The notes under the pieces: model-generated
Databases searched by the model: none
What the model saw: the letters and a program-made list of their open reading frames with translations, nothing else
Told to the model about the DNA's origin: nothing
Position numbers and translations under genes: made by a program
Shown: positions 53,518 through 62,118 of the stretch, one piece after another
How positions within the stretch are numbered: the stretch's first letter is position 1
Layout: each line of letters opens with the position of its first letter
NCBI RefSeq assembly: GCF_963667135.1
Contig: NZ_OY762974.1
Span: 3,410,001 to 3,474,000, forward strand
Length of the DNA stretch: 64,000 nucleotides
Direction of reading: 5' to 3'
Source of the DNA: an uncultured Macellibacteroides sp.
GTDB taxonomy: Bacteria > Bacteroidota > Bacteroidia > Bacteroidales > Tannerellaceae

Positions 53518-55242
53518 ATGGATCGTAGAAATTTTATTGAACGTTTAACCGTGGGAGGAGGAGCTCTTGCCTCTACTTCATTAATGGGATTTGCTATCCC
53601 CGAAAATCAGAAAACCAAGCGTATTAACCTGCAGGATAGTTCGGAAGAATTAGCTGCGGATGTAGTAGTTATTGGTGGCGGTTTAGGAGGTTGCGCCACA
53701 GCTTTTGCCGCTCTTCGAAATAATCTGACTGTAATTCTTACTGAAGAGACAGATTGGATTGGTGGACAGCTAACGCAACAAGGGGTTCCGCCCGACGAAC
53801 ATAACTGGATTGAAACACATGGTGCCCCTCAGTTGTACCGTGATTTCCGCACATCAATCCGTGAATACTATAAAAAAAATTATCCGTTGACTGATGCTGC
53901 AAAGGCGGTTCAATACCTGAATCCGGGAGCTGGATCTGTTTCTAAATTATGTCATGAACCAAAAGTAGCTGTTAGTGTACTTCAGGATATGATGGCTCCA
54001 TACATTAGTGCAGGCAAACTGGTTTTATTGCTTGAACATAAAGTAGTTGATGCAAGCGTTAAAAGCGATGTAGTTAATTCTGTAACCGTGAAAAATCTTC
54101 GTTCCAATAAATTGATAAAATTCAAGGCTCCCTATTTTGTAGATGCCACAGAGTTGGGCGAACTGTTGCCCATTACTGGAACAGAATATGTAACCGGTGC
54201 CGAATCTAAATCTCAGACAGGAGAACTGCATGCCACAGAAAAGGCCAATCTTAAAAACAATCAGGCCTTTACCATGTGCTTTGCTATAGATTATGTGCCA
54301 GGTGAGGACTGGACTATTCCAAAGCCTGCCGAGTACGATTTCTGGAAAGAATTCGTACCTAAGATGAAAAAGCCCTGGTCCGGTAAAATGATAGGATTGC
54401 ATTATTCAAATCCCAGTACATTGGAACCAAAAGAGCTTGGCTTCAATCCTGATGGAAGTCCCACTGGTAATTTGCTGAACTTATGGAATTACAGACGAAT
54501 CATCAATAAAGACAATTTTGTTCCGGGTTTCTACAAAGGAGATATTACGATTGTTAACTGGCCACAGAACGATTACGTATTGGGAGATATCGTTGAGGCA
54601 AGCGAAGAAGAATTTAAAAAACATGTGGAAAGAGCTAAACAACAAAGTCTTTCGCTTCTGTACTGGTTGCAAACTGAAGCTCCCCGGCCAGATGGAGGTA
54701 AAGGATGGCCGGGCGTTCGTTTACGCAAGGATGTGATGGGTACAGAGGATGGCCTGGCAAAATATCCGTATATACGTGAAGCCAGACGTATCAAAGCTTT
54801 GTTTACCGTGTTGGAGGAACATGTTGGTACCGATAACAGGGCGATAGTAACAGGCCAGAAAGAGAATCTTAAAGCTGCTGAGTTTTATGATAGCGTGGGT
54901 ATTGGTTATTATCACATAGACCTTCATCCAAGTAGTGATGGCGATAATTATTTGGATTTTAGATCTTTGCCTTTTCAGATTCCTTTGGGGGCATTAATCC
55001 CGGTTAAGACTAAAAACCTGTTGCCTGCCAATAAGAATATCGGGACGACTCACATAACTAATGGCTGTTACCGCTTGCATCCGGTAGAATGGAGTATCGG
55101 AGAAGCTGTTGGTATGTTGGTTGCCTTTGCCGGGGGCAAAAAAGTTACACCAAAAGAAGTCCGCGAAGATAAAGCCATGCTGGCAGAATTTCAGGATTTT
55201 ATCCGTAAGCAAGGTGTTGAAACAGAATGGAAGCAGAATTAA
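53518..55242 (+). CDS. Tat-exported FAD-dependent oxidoreductase
   Basis: 574 residues from the ATG at 53518. The start MDRRNFIERLTVGGGALAST is a twin-arginine-like signal followed by a hydrophobic segment, so a folded flavoprotein is probably exported. The dinucleotide-binding VVVIGGGLGGCATAFAALRN lies near 50-70, followed by ETDWIGGQLTQQGVPPDEHNWIE, the pattern of the FAD-dependent oxidoreductase family common in Bacteroidetes. The C-terminal TTHITNGCYRLHPVEWSIGEAVG is the conserved FAD-contact end. The substrate is unknown. Operon with a DUF4127 gene 6 bp downstream. Confidence 0.9.
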   Translation: MDRRNFIERLTVGGGALASTSLMGFAIPENQKTKRINLQDSSEELAADVVVIGGGLGGCATAFAALRNNLTVILTEETDWIGGQLTQQGVPPDEHNWIETHGAPQLYRDFRTSIREYYKKNYPLTDAAKAVQYLNPGAGSVSKLCHEPKVAVSVLQDMMAPYISAGKLVLLLEHKVVDASVKSDVVNSVTVKNLRSNKLIKFKAPYFVDATELGELLPITGTEYVTGAESKSQTGELHATEKANLKNNQAFTMCFAIDYVPGEDWTIPKPAEYDFWKEFVPKMKKPWSGKMIGLHYSNPSTLEPKELGFNPDGSPTGNLLNLWNYRRIINKDNFVPGFYKGDITIVNWPQNDYVLGDIVEASEEEFKKHVERAKQQSLSLLYWLQTEAPRPDGGKGWPGVRLRKDVMGTEDGLAKYPYIREARRIKALFTVLEEHVGTDNRAIVTGQKENLKAAEFYDSVGIGYYHIDLHPSSDGDNYLDFRSLPFQIPLGALIPVKTKNLLPANKNIGTTHITNGCYRLHPVEWSIGEAVGMLVAFAGGKKVTPKEVREDKAMLAEFQDFIRKQGVETEWKQN

Positions 55243-55248
55243 TATGAA

Positions 55249-56838
55249 ATGAAAAAGATATTCTTATTGCTAGTATTAATGGCTCTGTGCCTGTCTGATT
55301 TATTTGTTTTGAACGCTGCAAACAAGCAATCGAAAGTACTTCTGATACCGCTTGACAGCAGACCACCGTGTTTGCAGTTTGTGCAAAAAATAGGGCAGAT
55401 AGGGCAGGCACAGGTTGTGGCGCCTCCCGATGATTTATTGGGGAAATTTACTATACCTGGTCAGTGCTATAAAATCATAGAATGGATAAACTCTCTTAAT
55501 CTAAAGGAGTATGATGCTATGATTGTTTCCATGGATATGATTACCTATGGGAGTCTCGTAGAATCGCGGGTGCTTCATGTTGGTGCAGAAAAAGCCTTGC
55601 AACGGTTGGAGGTACTCCGTTATATAAAAAAGAAAGCGCCCAATCTTCCTATTTATGTTGAGAGTATAGTGATGAGGCTGGCTCCCACTGCTGATGGGAA
55701 AAACGAATCCTATCGCGTACAATTGGCAGAATGGGCTGAGATTTCGGCAGAAACAGACGACTCATCAAAAGCTCGTACCGCTGAGCTGGAGAAAATGATT
55801 CCGGCAAATGTTCTTGCAGATTATAAGATGACAAGAGAGCGAGATTTACTGATTAATCTGAAATCTATCGATTTGGTTCAGGAAGGTGTGATTGACTATT
55901 TAATTCTTGGGCAGGACGACTCCGCCCCTAGAGGTGTTCATCTGGCAGACAGAACAAAATTGCATGATAAAGTAAGCCAGCTCAACTTATCTTCCCGGGT
56001 ATCTATTCAGTCAGGAACAGACGATGTGTCCATGCTTCTGTTGGCAAAAGCTATAACCGACCATCATCAATACGTACCGGGAATAAAAGTCGTGTATGAT
56101 TCTGAATCCATTATTCAGCGTGTTATGCCGTTTGAAGATGAACCTCTGTGCAAAATAGTATCAGACGATATCAAATCCTCTGGAGCAAAAGAAGTATCTG
56201 AAGAATCTGACGCCGATTTGATTTTATATGTTTTTGCCTCTCGTCATGAAAAAGGGGCTGCAGATGCTTTTGCCACCCGTATTGCAAAAGCTGTAGATAA
56301 AGGACTTCCGGTACTTGTTGCAGATATTGATCCGAAAGGGGATGTTCAGGGAAGTGATTCTGCATTCTCTGAGGCTTTGATGGATCATCAGGTATTTCCT
56401 CGTCTTTATGGCTATGCTTCATGGAATACAGCTAGTAATACTTTGGGGACAGTTATTCCGCAGGGCACTGTATATGCTGTGGCAAAGAAAAGTTTATCTA
56501 ATAAAGATAAACAAGCAGAAAAACGGATAGAGATTGCAAATCATTGGTTTAAAATTCACAGGGTATTAGACGATTTCTATTTTCATAATCTGGTAAGAGC
56601 TCAGGTAAATCAGAAGTATTGTAAATCTGGTTTGAGTTCCATAATCCTTTCTGATGAAGATAGAGCAAAAGCGGAATCCTTCGCTTTGCAATTGATGCAA
56701 TCGCATTTAGATGTATTCTCAAGTAATTACTTTAACGGAGAGTTTGGTAAATCGTTTAACTTAAGGCCAAATAATCTGATGATTACGCTGCCGTGGAATC
56801 GAACCTTCGAAGCCTTTGTTGATTTTCAGTTGAAGTGA
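55249..56838 (+). CDS. DUF4127 family secreted protein
   Basis: 529 residues with Sec signal (MALCLSDLFVLNA). The N-terminal VLLIPLDSRPPCLQFVQKIGQ and PPDDLLGKF, the YDAMIVSMDMITYGSLVESR segment, LILGQDDSAPRGVH and DGTDDVSMLLLAKA-like stretch (SGTDDVSMLLLAKAI) agree with DUF4127. Conserved Asp/Arg in LDSRP and DDSAP suggest an enzyme, perhaps acting on carbohydrate, but the activity is not known to me. Co-transcribed with the Tat flavoprotein, so the two probably act on the same compound. Confidence 0.88.
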   Translation: MKKIFLLLVLMALCLSDLFVLNAANKQSKVLLIPLDSRPPCLQFVQKIGQIGQAQVVAPPDDLLGKFTIPGQCYKIIEWINSLNLKEYDAMIVSMDMITYGSLVESRVLHVGAEKALQRLEVLRYIKKKAPNLPIYVESIVMRLAPTADGKNESYRVQLAEWAEISAETDDSSKARTAELEKMIPANVLADYKMTRERDLLINLKSIDLVQEGVIDYLILGQDDSAPRGVHLADRTKLHDKVSQLNLSSRVSIQSGTDDVSMLLLAKAITDHHQYVPGIKVVYDSESIIQRVMPFEDEPLCKIVSDDIKSSGAKEVSEESDADLILYVFASRHEKGAADAFATRIAKAVDKGLPVLVADIDPKGDVQGSDSAFSEALMDHQVFPRLYGYASWNTASNTLGTVIPQGTVYAVAKKSLSNKDKQAEKRIEIANHWFKIHRVLDDFYFHNLVRAQVNQKYCKSGLSSIILSDEDRAKAESFALQLMQSHLDVFSSNYFNGEFGKSFNLRPNNLMITLPWNRTFEAFVDFQLK

Positions 56839-56845
56839 GGGAAAG

Positions 56846-56875
56846 TTGGGCTCAATGATTTTTTTATTAATTTTG
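56846..56875 (+). promoter_or_regulatory. Consensus promoter of the EamA-rarD operon
   Basis: TTG (56846-56848), 19 nt, TAATTTTG (56868-56875): exact Bacteroidetes consensus, 33 bp before the ATG at 56909. A possible TTG start codon at 56846 is the -33 element itself. Confidence 0.8.
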
Positions 56876-56908
56876 CAGGATTCTGAAAATAAGAATCCTG
56901 TAAAATTA

Positions 56909-57814
56909 ATGAATAAAGAAATCAAATTATCCCATCTGATGGCTGGTATTACCTCTGTTGTATGGGGAACAACCCTTGTTTCGACCAAAGTTCTATTACA
57001 GTATGGCATTACGCCGGCACAGATTATGCTCTATCGTTTTATTATCGCTTATTTATTTTTATGGGTACTATATCCACGCACTCACCGGATAAAAAGCCTT
57101 AAAGACGAATTTTCCTTTCTCGGGATTGGATTCTTTGGCGGTACGCTCTATTTTTTACTGGAGAATACGGCTTTGGAATTTACACAAGCAACCAACGTAG
57201 GTCTGATTTGTGCAACGGTTCCGTTACTCACAGCCATGTTAGGCCATATTTTTATAAAGGGAGTGAGGTTGAGCCGATACATACTTATAGGAGCTATTAT
57301 TTCGTTAATGGGTGTTGCGCTTGTAATTTTGAATGGTAATTTCATACTTAAACTAAATCCGCTGGGCGATTTCCTGACCTTTGGAGCAGCATTTAGCTGG
57401 GCGGTTTATTCCATATTAATACGCCAGATAAGCGGAAAATATAACGTTTTATTTATTACCCGTAAGCTGTTTTTCTATGGAATGATATCGCTTTCTCCCT
57501 ATTTTTTCTTTCAACCTTTCGGAGCTCCGCTGCAGACAGTATTGATTCCTGAGGTAGCTGCCAATCTTTTGTTTTTAGGTCTGATAGCCTCCTCACTTTG
57601 TTATGTAATGTGGAGTACGGCCATTAGAAACCTGGGCCCAATTACCACCAATAATTACATCTATCTGTTACCTCTCATAACAATGATAACCGCAGCAATT
57701 GTGTTAGACGAAAAAATTACCATCTATATTTTATTGGGAGCATTGTTGATTATATCGGGTGTTTGGTTTGCCGAAAATGGGAGTAAGTTAACAGGTAAAG
57801 AACGTGTAAAATAA
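56909..57814 (+). CDS. EamA (DMT superfamily) transporter
   Basis: 301 residues from the ATG at 56909. Ten membrane segments in two EamA repeats: GITSVVWGTTLVSTKVLLQYGITP and GDFLTFGAAFSWAVYSILIRQISG start the halves, each ending with a typical EamA helix pair (ATVPLLTAMLGHIFIKGVRLS, PLITMITAAIVLDEKIT). Exporters of this superfamily move amino acids or metabolites; the substrate is unknown. It ends 2 bp before rarD, so the two are co-transcribed. Confidence 0.92.
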   Translation: MNKEIKLSHLMAGITSVVWGTTLVSTKVLLQYGITPAQIMLYRFIIAYLFLWVLYPRTHRIKSLKDEFSFLGIGFFGGTLYFLLENTALEFTQATNVGLICATVPLLTAMLGHIFIKGVRLSRYILIGAIISLMGVALVILNGNFILKLNPLGDFLTFGAAFSWAVYSILIRQISGKYNVLFITRKLFFYGMISLSPYFFFQPFGAPLQTVLIPEVAANLLFLGLIASSLCYVMWSTAIRNLGPITTNNYIYLLPLITMITAAIVLDEKITIYILLGALLIISGVWFAENGSKLTGKERVK

Positions 57815-57816
57815 AT

Positions 57817-58731
57817 ATGACCAAAAAAATGGCTACGATAAAAGGAACAAAGGGTGTATTGTTTGCCTTTGTTTGTTATATTACCTGGGGCATGTTTCCT
57901 TTGTATTGGAATCTGCTAGCAGGTCTGCCGTCCCTTACAATTCTTGCAAACCGTATGCTTTGGTCTGCTGTATTTATGATTATTCTGGTTCTTATTTCCA
58001 ATCGCAAAGAATTTCTTCGAGTTCTTGGTAAAGGAAAAAATATTCTGCTGATGTCAGTAACAGGTATTCTCATAACTGTAAACTGGGGAACATACATATA
58101 TGCAGTCAATAACGGTCATATTATTGAAGCAAGTCTCGGCTATTATATAAATCCATTGATAAATGTTCTGCTGGGAGTAATCGTAATGGGCGAAAAATTG
58201 ACAAAACCCCAGCGAATAGCAACATTTCTCGCGTTAATAGGAGTGTCTTATTTCACATGGGATTTTGGATCCTTTCCCTGGATTTCAATTATACTGGCTG
58301 GTTCCATGGGATTGTATGGCATGGTCAAGAAAAAGGCAAATCTTCCACCCATTTCCGCACTTACAATCGAAACATTGCTGATAGCGCCTATCGCACTGAT
58401 CTATCTTTTCTTCGCCATAAATAAGGGAGAGTTTGTTTTGTCAAACCTTTCGGCGGAAATCTCAATATTGCTTGTTTTGAGTGGAATTGTAACAGCACTT
58501 CCACTTTATTGGTTTGCCAAAGCGGCCAATGTTGTTCCTTTGTCCACAATGGGTTTTATTCAGTACATATCTCCCACACTTCAGCTTTTACTGGGTATCT
58601 TCGTCTTTGGCGAAAAATTTACGCTGGCTCACTTTGTTTGCTTTGCTTTTATCTGGACTGGACTGTTTTTATTAATGGGTGGTATGATCCGAAATAAAAT
58701 AAAAGAGAGAAATAAAACACTGAACGCTTGA
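57817..58731 (+). CDS. rarD: RarD-type EamA transporter
   Basis: 304 residues, ten membrane segments. GVLFAFVCYITWGMFPLYWNLLAGLPSLTILANRMLWS is the characteristic RarD N-terminus (E.L..R..WS), with GTYIYAVNNGHIIEASLGYYINPLINVLLG in the middle. RarD is an inner-membrane permease of the DMT superfamily, linked by name to chloramphenicol sensitivity, natural substrate uncertain. Second gene of the operon. Confidence 0.92.
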   Translation: MTKKMATIKGTKGVLFAFVCYITWGMFPLYWNLLAGLPSLTILANRMLWSAVFMIILVLISNRKEFLRVLGKGKNILLMSVTGILITVNWGTYIYAVNNGHIIEASLGYYINPLINVLLGVIVMGEKLTKPQRIATFLALIGVSYFTWDFGSFPWISIILAGSMGLYGMVKKKANLPPISALTIETLLIAPIALIYLFFAINKGEFVLSNLSAEISILLVLSGIVTALPLYWFAKAANVVPLSTMGFIQYISPTLQLLLGIFVFGEKFTLAHFVCFAFIWTGLFLLMGGMIRNKIKERNKTLNA

Positions 58732-58763
58732 TTGTTGTTAATTAGTATACAAATTAAGTGCAA

Positions 58764-59324
58764 ATGAAGCTCTATATTCGAAATATGGTATGTAACCGCT
58801 GTAAAATGGTTGTGAAGTCTGAACTTGAAAAGATTGGATTCCATCCGTTGACTGTGGATTTAGGAGAAGTGGATATTAAAGAAGAACTAACAATCGACGA
58901 AAAGCAAAAGGTGAATGCCGCATTGGCCGACGTTGGCTTTTCTTTGATCGATGATAAAAAGAGTCGTATTATTGAGAAAACAAAAAATCTGATAACAGAA
59001 TTGGTGCATCAGAATAACAATGAACTGAATACAAACCTTTCCGATTTCCTGGCAAATTCCCTGCGTATTGATTATTCTTATCTGAGTAACCTGTTTACCC
59101 AGATAGAGAATGCAACAATCGAACATTACTTTATTTCCCAGAAGATTGAACGTGTAAAAGAGTTACTTGTTTATGACGAATTAAACCTGAGCGAAATTGC
59201 CGACCTTCTTCATTATAGTAGTGTGTCTCATCTGAGTAAACAGTTTAAAAAGGTAACAGGAATGTCGCCAACCTATTACAAACTCTTAAAGGATAAAAAG
59301 CGGAAGCCTCTGGATGAACTTTAA
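58764..59324 (+). CDS. HMA-like domain fused to AraC DNA-binding domain
   Basis: 186 residues from the ATG at 58764 (a GTG two codons earlier is possible). The first 65 residues look like a heavy-metal-associated ferredoxin fold: MKLYIRNMVCNRCKMVVKSEL has the CxxC metal site in the same place as copper chaperones, followed by VDLGEVDIKEEL. From about 95 an AraC HTH domain follows (SDFLANSLRIDYSYLSNLFTQ, LSEIADLLHYSSVSHLSKQFKKVTGMSPTYYK). The metal site fused directly to a DNA-binding domain implies a one-component metal sensor. It lies 80 bp ahead of the copper ATPase, its likely target. Confidence 0.9.
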   Translation: MKLYIRNMVCNRCKMVVKSELEKIGFHPLTVDLGEVDIKEELTIDEKQKVNAALADVGFSLIDDKKSRIIEKTKNLITELVHQNNNELNTNLSDFLANSLRIDYSYLSNLFTQIENATIEHYFISQKIERVKELLVYDELNLSEIADLLHYSSVSHLSKQFKKVTGMSPTYYKLLKDKKRKPLDEL

Positions 59325-59404
59325 ACTGTACAAATCGTTTCCATAATTGTATAACGCCTGCAATCCATTTTGTAGTGATATTTGTAAATTAAAATTAAGC
59401 AAAA

Positions 59405-61822
59405 ATGAAACACACTTATCAAATAACTGGAATGAGTTGCAATGGGTGCCGGACAAGAGTGGAAAAGGTCCTTAATACAATAGAAGGAGTATCTGCCGAA
59501 GTAACGCTTGATCCGCCTGTTGCTTCCATTACGATGGAAACACATGTTCCTACCGAACAATTGCAACGAGCTTTGAGTGCCGCAGGAAATTATACCATCA
59601 CAGATGCAGCAGATGGAATCATTCTTTTACAGCCATCCAAAACAGGTAGTACTGCGCATACGCATCCTCCTAAAACTATTTCAGATAGCAGTAAAGGAAC
59701 GTATTATTGCCCAATGCAATGTGAAGGAGACAAGATGTACAATGAACCGGGAAGCTGCCCGGAATGTGGAATGGATCTGATTGCTGCAGTTACTGTAGAT
59801 GACGAGGATGATACGACTTATTTACAGTTAAAGAAGAAATTCAAGATAGCCATTCTTTTCACATTGCCTGTGTTTATTCTTTCCATGGGAGGAATGATAC
59901 CCGGAAATCCGCTTTCGTTGCTGATTCCTCATCATGTGGCTGACTGGATACAGTTTGCTTTTACACTTCCCGTGGTTTTTTATGCAGCCTGGATGTTCTT
60001 TGAACGAGCCTGGATTTCCATCCGGACCTGGAAGCTGAATATGTTTACTTTAATAGGATTAGGATCTGGTGCAGCCTTTTTATTCAGTGTTGTGGCGCTT
60101 CTATTCCCTGATATATTTCCCGAACAATTTAAAGGACACAATGGAATGGTTCACCTTTATTTTGAAGCGACAACGGTTATCTTAACGTTGGTTTTATTAG
60201 GACAATTGCTTGAAGCCCGGGCTCATAAACAAACGAGTGGTGCTATTAAAGCTTTGCTTAAACTTACACCTACGGAAGCAACTGTGATTGATGAAAAAGG
60301 AGACAGGGTTATTGCGATTGATTCAATTATAAAAGGTGATTTGCTTCGGGTAAAACCAGGTGATAAAATCCCTGTCGACGGAGTTATTGTGGACGGAGGA
60401 TCGAGCGTTGACGAATCGATGATTTCCGGAGAGCCTGTTCCTGTGGATAAAGAGGAGGGAAGCAAGGTTACTGCAGGGACTATAAACGGTACTGGTTCCT
60501 TTGTGATGCGGGCCGAGAAAGTGGGATCCGAGACGTTGCTTTCTCAAATAATTGAACTGGTCAATACAGCCAGCCGATCCAGAGCTCCAATCCAAAATCT
60601 GGCTGATAAAATTGCCGGCTATTTTGTTCCTGTTGTGTTTGCTGTTTCAGTAATTACATTTATTGTTTGGGCAATCTTTGGTCCCGAGCCAGCTTATGTT
60701 TACGGATTTGTAAATGCGCTTGCAGTTCTTATTATTGCTTGTCCTTGTGCTCTTGGACTTGCCACTCCGATGGCTGTAATGGTGGGAGTAGGTAAAGGAG
60801 CTCAGGGCGGTGTGTTGATTAAAAATGCGGAAGCGCTCGAAAACATGAATCGCATAAATGCATTGATTATAGATAAAACCGGAACAATAACAGAGGGAAA
60901 GCCTTCCGTCGAAAAAGTAGCAGGTTTTGATGGTTCCGATGTAAAAGAGTTGATTCAATATGCTGCTTCGCTGAATAATTACAGCGAACATCCTTTGGCT
61001 CAGGCGGTGGTCGGTTATGCTAAAAAGAACAGTGTGGAGATTCGAATTGTGTCCGATTTTAATGCTGTTGCCGGGAAAGGAGTAACTGGTGTCATTGATG
61101 GCAGAAAAGTGAGCGTAGGTAATAAATTACTGATGACCGAAACGCAGATTGTTCTTTCTGATAAGATCGAAAACCTTGTTAAGCAAGAACAGCTTTCTGG
61201 TAAAACAGTTTCATATATTGCCATGGATGGGATGGTAAGAGGATATATTTCCATTTCGGATCCAATTAAGAAAACAAGTAAAAGGGCTGTTGGTGTACTC
61301 CTCAAAAAAGGAATTGAGGTAATAATGCTTACCGGAGACAATTACAATACGGCTCAGTCGGTTGCTAATGACTTACATTTAACTTCTTTCAAAGCGGAAT
61401 GTTTGCCAGAAGATAAATTGAACTTTATAAAACAATTGCAGGCTGAAGGAAAGATTGTGGCTATGGCTGGCGACGGCATTAATGATGCTCCGGCTCTGGC
61501 ACAGGCAAACATCGGTATTGCGATGGGTACTGGTACGGATGTGGCTATCGAAAGCGCTGAAATTACCCTTTTGAAAGGGGATTTAGTTGGCATAGTAAAG
61601 GCTATGAATTTAAGTGCTATGGTTATGAAGAACATCAGACAGAACCTTTTCTTTGCCTTTTTTTATAACGCCTTGGGTATACCTCTTGCTGCAGGTATCT
61701 TATTCCCGGTTTTCGGCGTGTTACTTTCGCCCATGATTGCAGCGGCTGCAATGAGTTTTAGTTCGGTTTCAGTAATTTCTAACTCGCTAAGATTAAGAAA
61801 TAGTAAGTTTATGCTGGAGTAA
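59405..61822 (+). CDS. copA: Copper-translocating P1B-type ATPase
   Basis: 805 residues. HMA domain with GMSCNGC at 9-15; a second metal-binding module about 100-130 (YYCPMQCEGDKMYNEPGSCPECGMDL); eight membrane segments; actuator loop with SGEP (DESMISGEPVPVDKE); membrane CPC in IIACPCALGLATPMAVMVG near 446; phosphorylation site DKTGTITEGKP near 490; SEHPLAQAV with the HP motif; and the hinge GDGINDAPALAQA. It exports Cu+ from the cytoplasm with ATP. The downstream neighbour is unrelated; the upstream HMA-AraC gene probably regulates it. Confidence 0.96.
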   Translation: MKHTYQITGMSCNGCRTRVEKVLNTIEGVSAEVTLDPPVASITMETHVPTEQLQRALSAAGNYTITDAADGIILLQPSKTGSTAHTHPPKTISDSSKGTYYCPMQCEGDKMYNEPGSCPECGMDLIAAVTVDDEDDTTYLQLKKKFKIAILFTLPVFILSMGGMIPGNPLSLLIPHHVADWIQFAFTLPVVFYAAWMFFERAWISIRTWKLNMFTLIGLGSGAAFLFSVVALLFPDIFPEQFKGHNGMVHLYFEATTVILTLVLLGQLLEARAHKQTSGAIKALLKLTPTEATVIDEKGDRVIAIDSIIKGDLLRVKPGDKIPVDGVIVDGGSSVDESMISGEPVPVDKEEGSKVTAGTINGTGSFVMRAEKVGSETLLSQIIELVNTASRSRAPIQNLADKIAGYFVPVVFAVSVITFIVWAIFGPEPAYVYGFVNALAVLIIACPCALGLATPMAVMVGVGKGAQGGVLIKNAEALENMNRINALIIDKTGTITEGKPSVEKVAGFDGSDVKELIQYAASLNNYSEHPLAQAVVGYAKKNSVEIRIVSDFNAVAGKGVTGVIDGRKVSVGNKLLMTETQIVLSDKIENLVKQEQLSGKTVSYIAMDGMVRGYISISDPIKKTSKRAVGVLLKKGIEVIMLTGDNYNTAQSVANDLHLTSFKAECLPEDKLNFIKQLQAEGKIVAMAGDGINDAPALAQANIGIAMGTGTDVAIESAEITLLKGDLVGIVKAMNLSAMVMKNIRQNLFFAFFYNALGIPLAAGILFPVFGVLLSPMIAAAAMSFSSVSVISNSLRLRNSKFMLE

Positions 61823-61839
61823 ATCAAGTACTGGCAAAA

Positions 61840-61971
61840 ATGTTAGTACTTTTTGCCCGAAATGTTAGTACTTGTTGGGCGAAATGTTAGTACTTCTTTC
61901 GGCCAATCATATAACTTTGAGATGCCGGTTATATATCTTTGAAAGTTCAAAGATATAATTATTTTTTTTGA
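61840..61971. repeat. Phased 22-bp word array (ATGTTAGTACTT, then ATATNACTTT-like)
   Basis: ATGTTAGTACTT starts at 61840, 61862 and 61884, exactly 22 bp apart with unrelated 10-nt tails. The next slots in the same phase (61906, 61928) carry ATCATATAACTT and GTTATATATCTT, so the CTT stays in register while the word changes. TATATCTTTGAA (61932-61943) then meets its perfect inverse at 61946-61957 with a 2-nt loop. Non-coding, between copA and hppA. Confidence 0.85.
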
Positions 61972-62062
61972 TGTCATCTATTGATCGTATGGGTTATGTC
62001 TTACTTTCTGATCAGAGTGGACTCAATAATTAAAAACATTTGTAATTTTTCTTATAAATGTT

Positions 62063-62091
62063 TTTGTTAAATTCTTTTTTATCTACATTTA
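62063..62091 (+). promoter_or_regulatory. Putative promoter of hppA
   Basis: TTTG (62063-62066), 17 nt, TACATTTA (62084-62091), one base off the -7 consensus, 27 bp before the ATG. An inverted repeat AAAAACATTT / AAATGTTTTT lies just upstream (62032-62041 with 62056-62065). Confidence 0.55.
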
Positions 62092-62118
62092 CGGAGTTAA
62101 ACTTTAATTCTGATAAAT

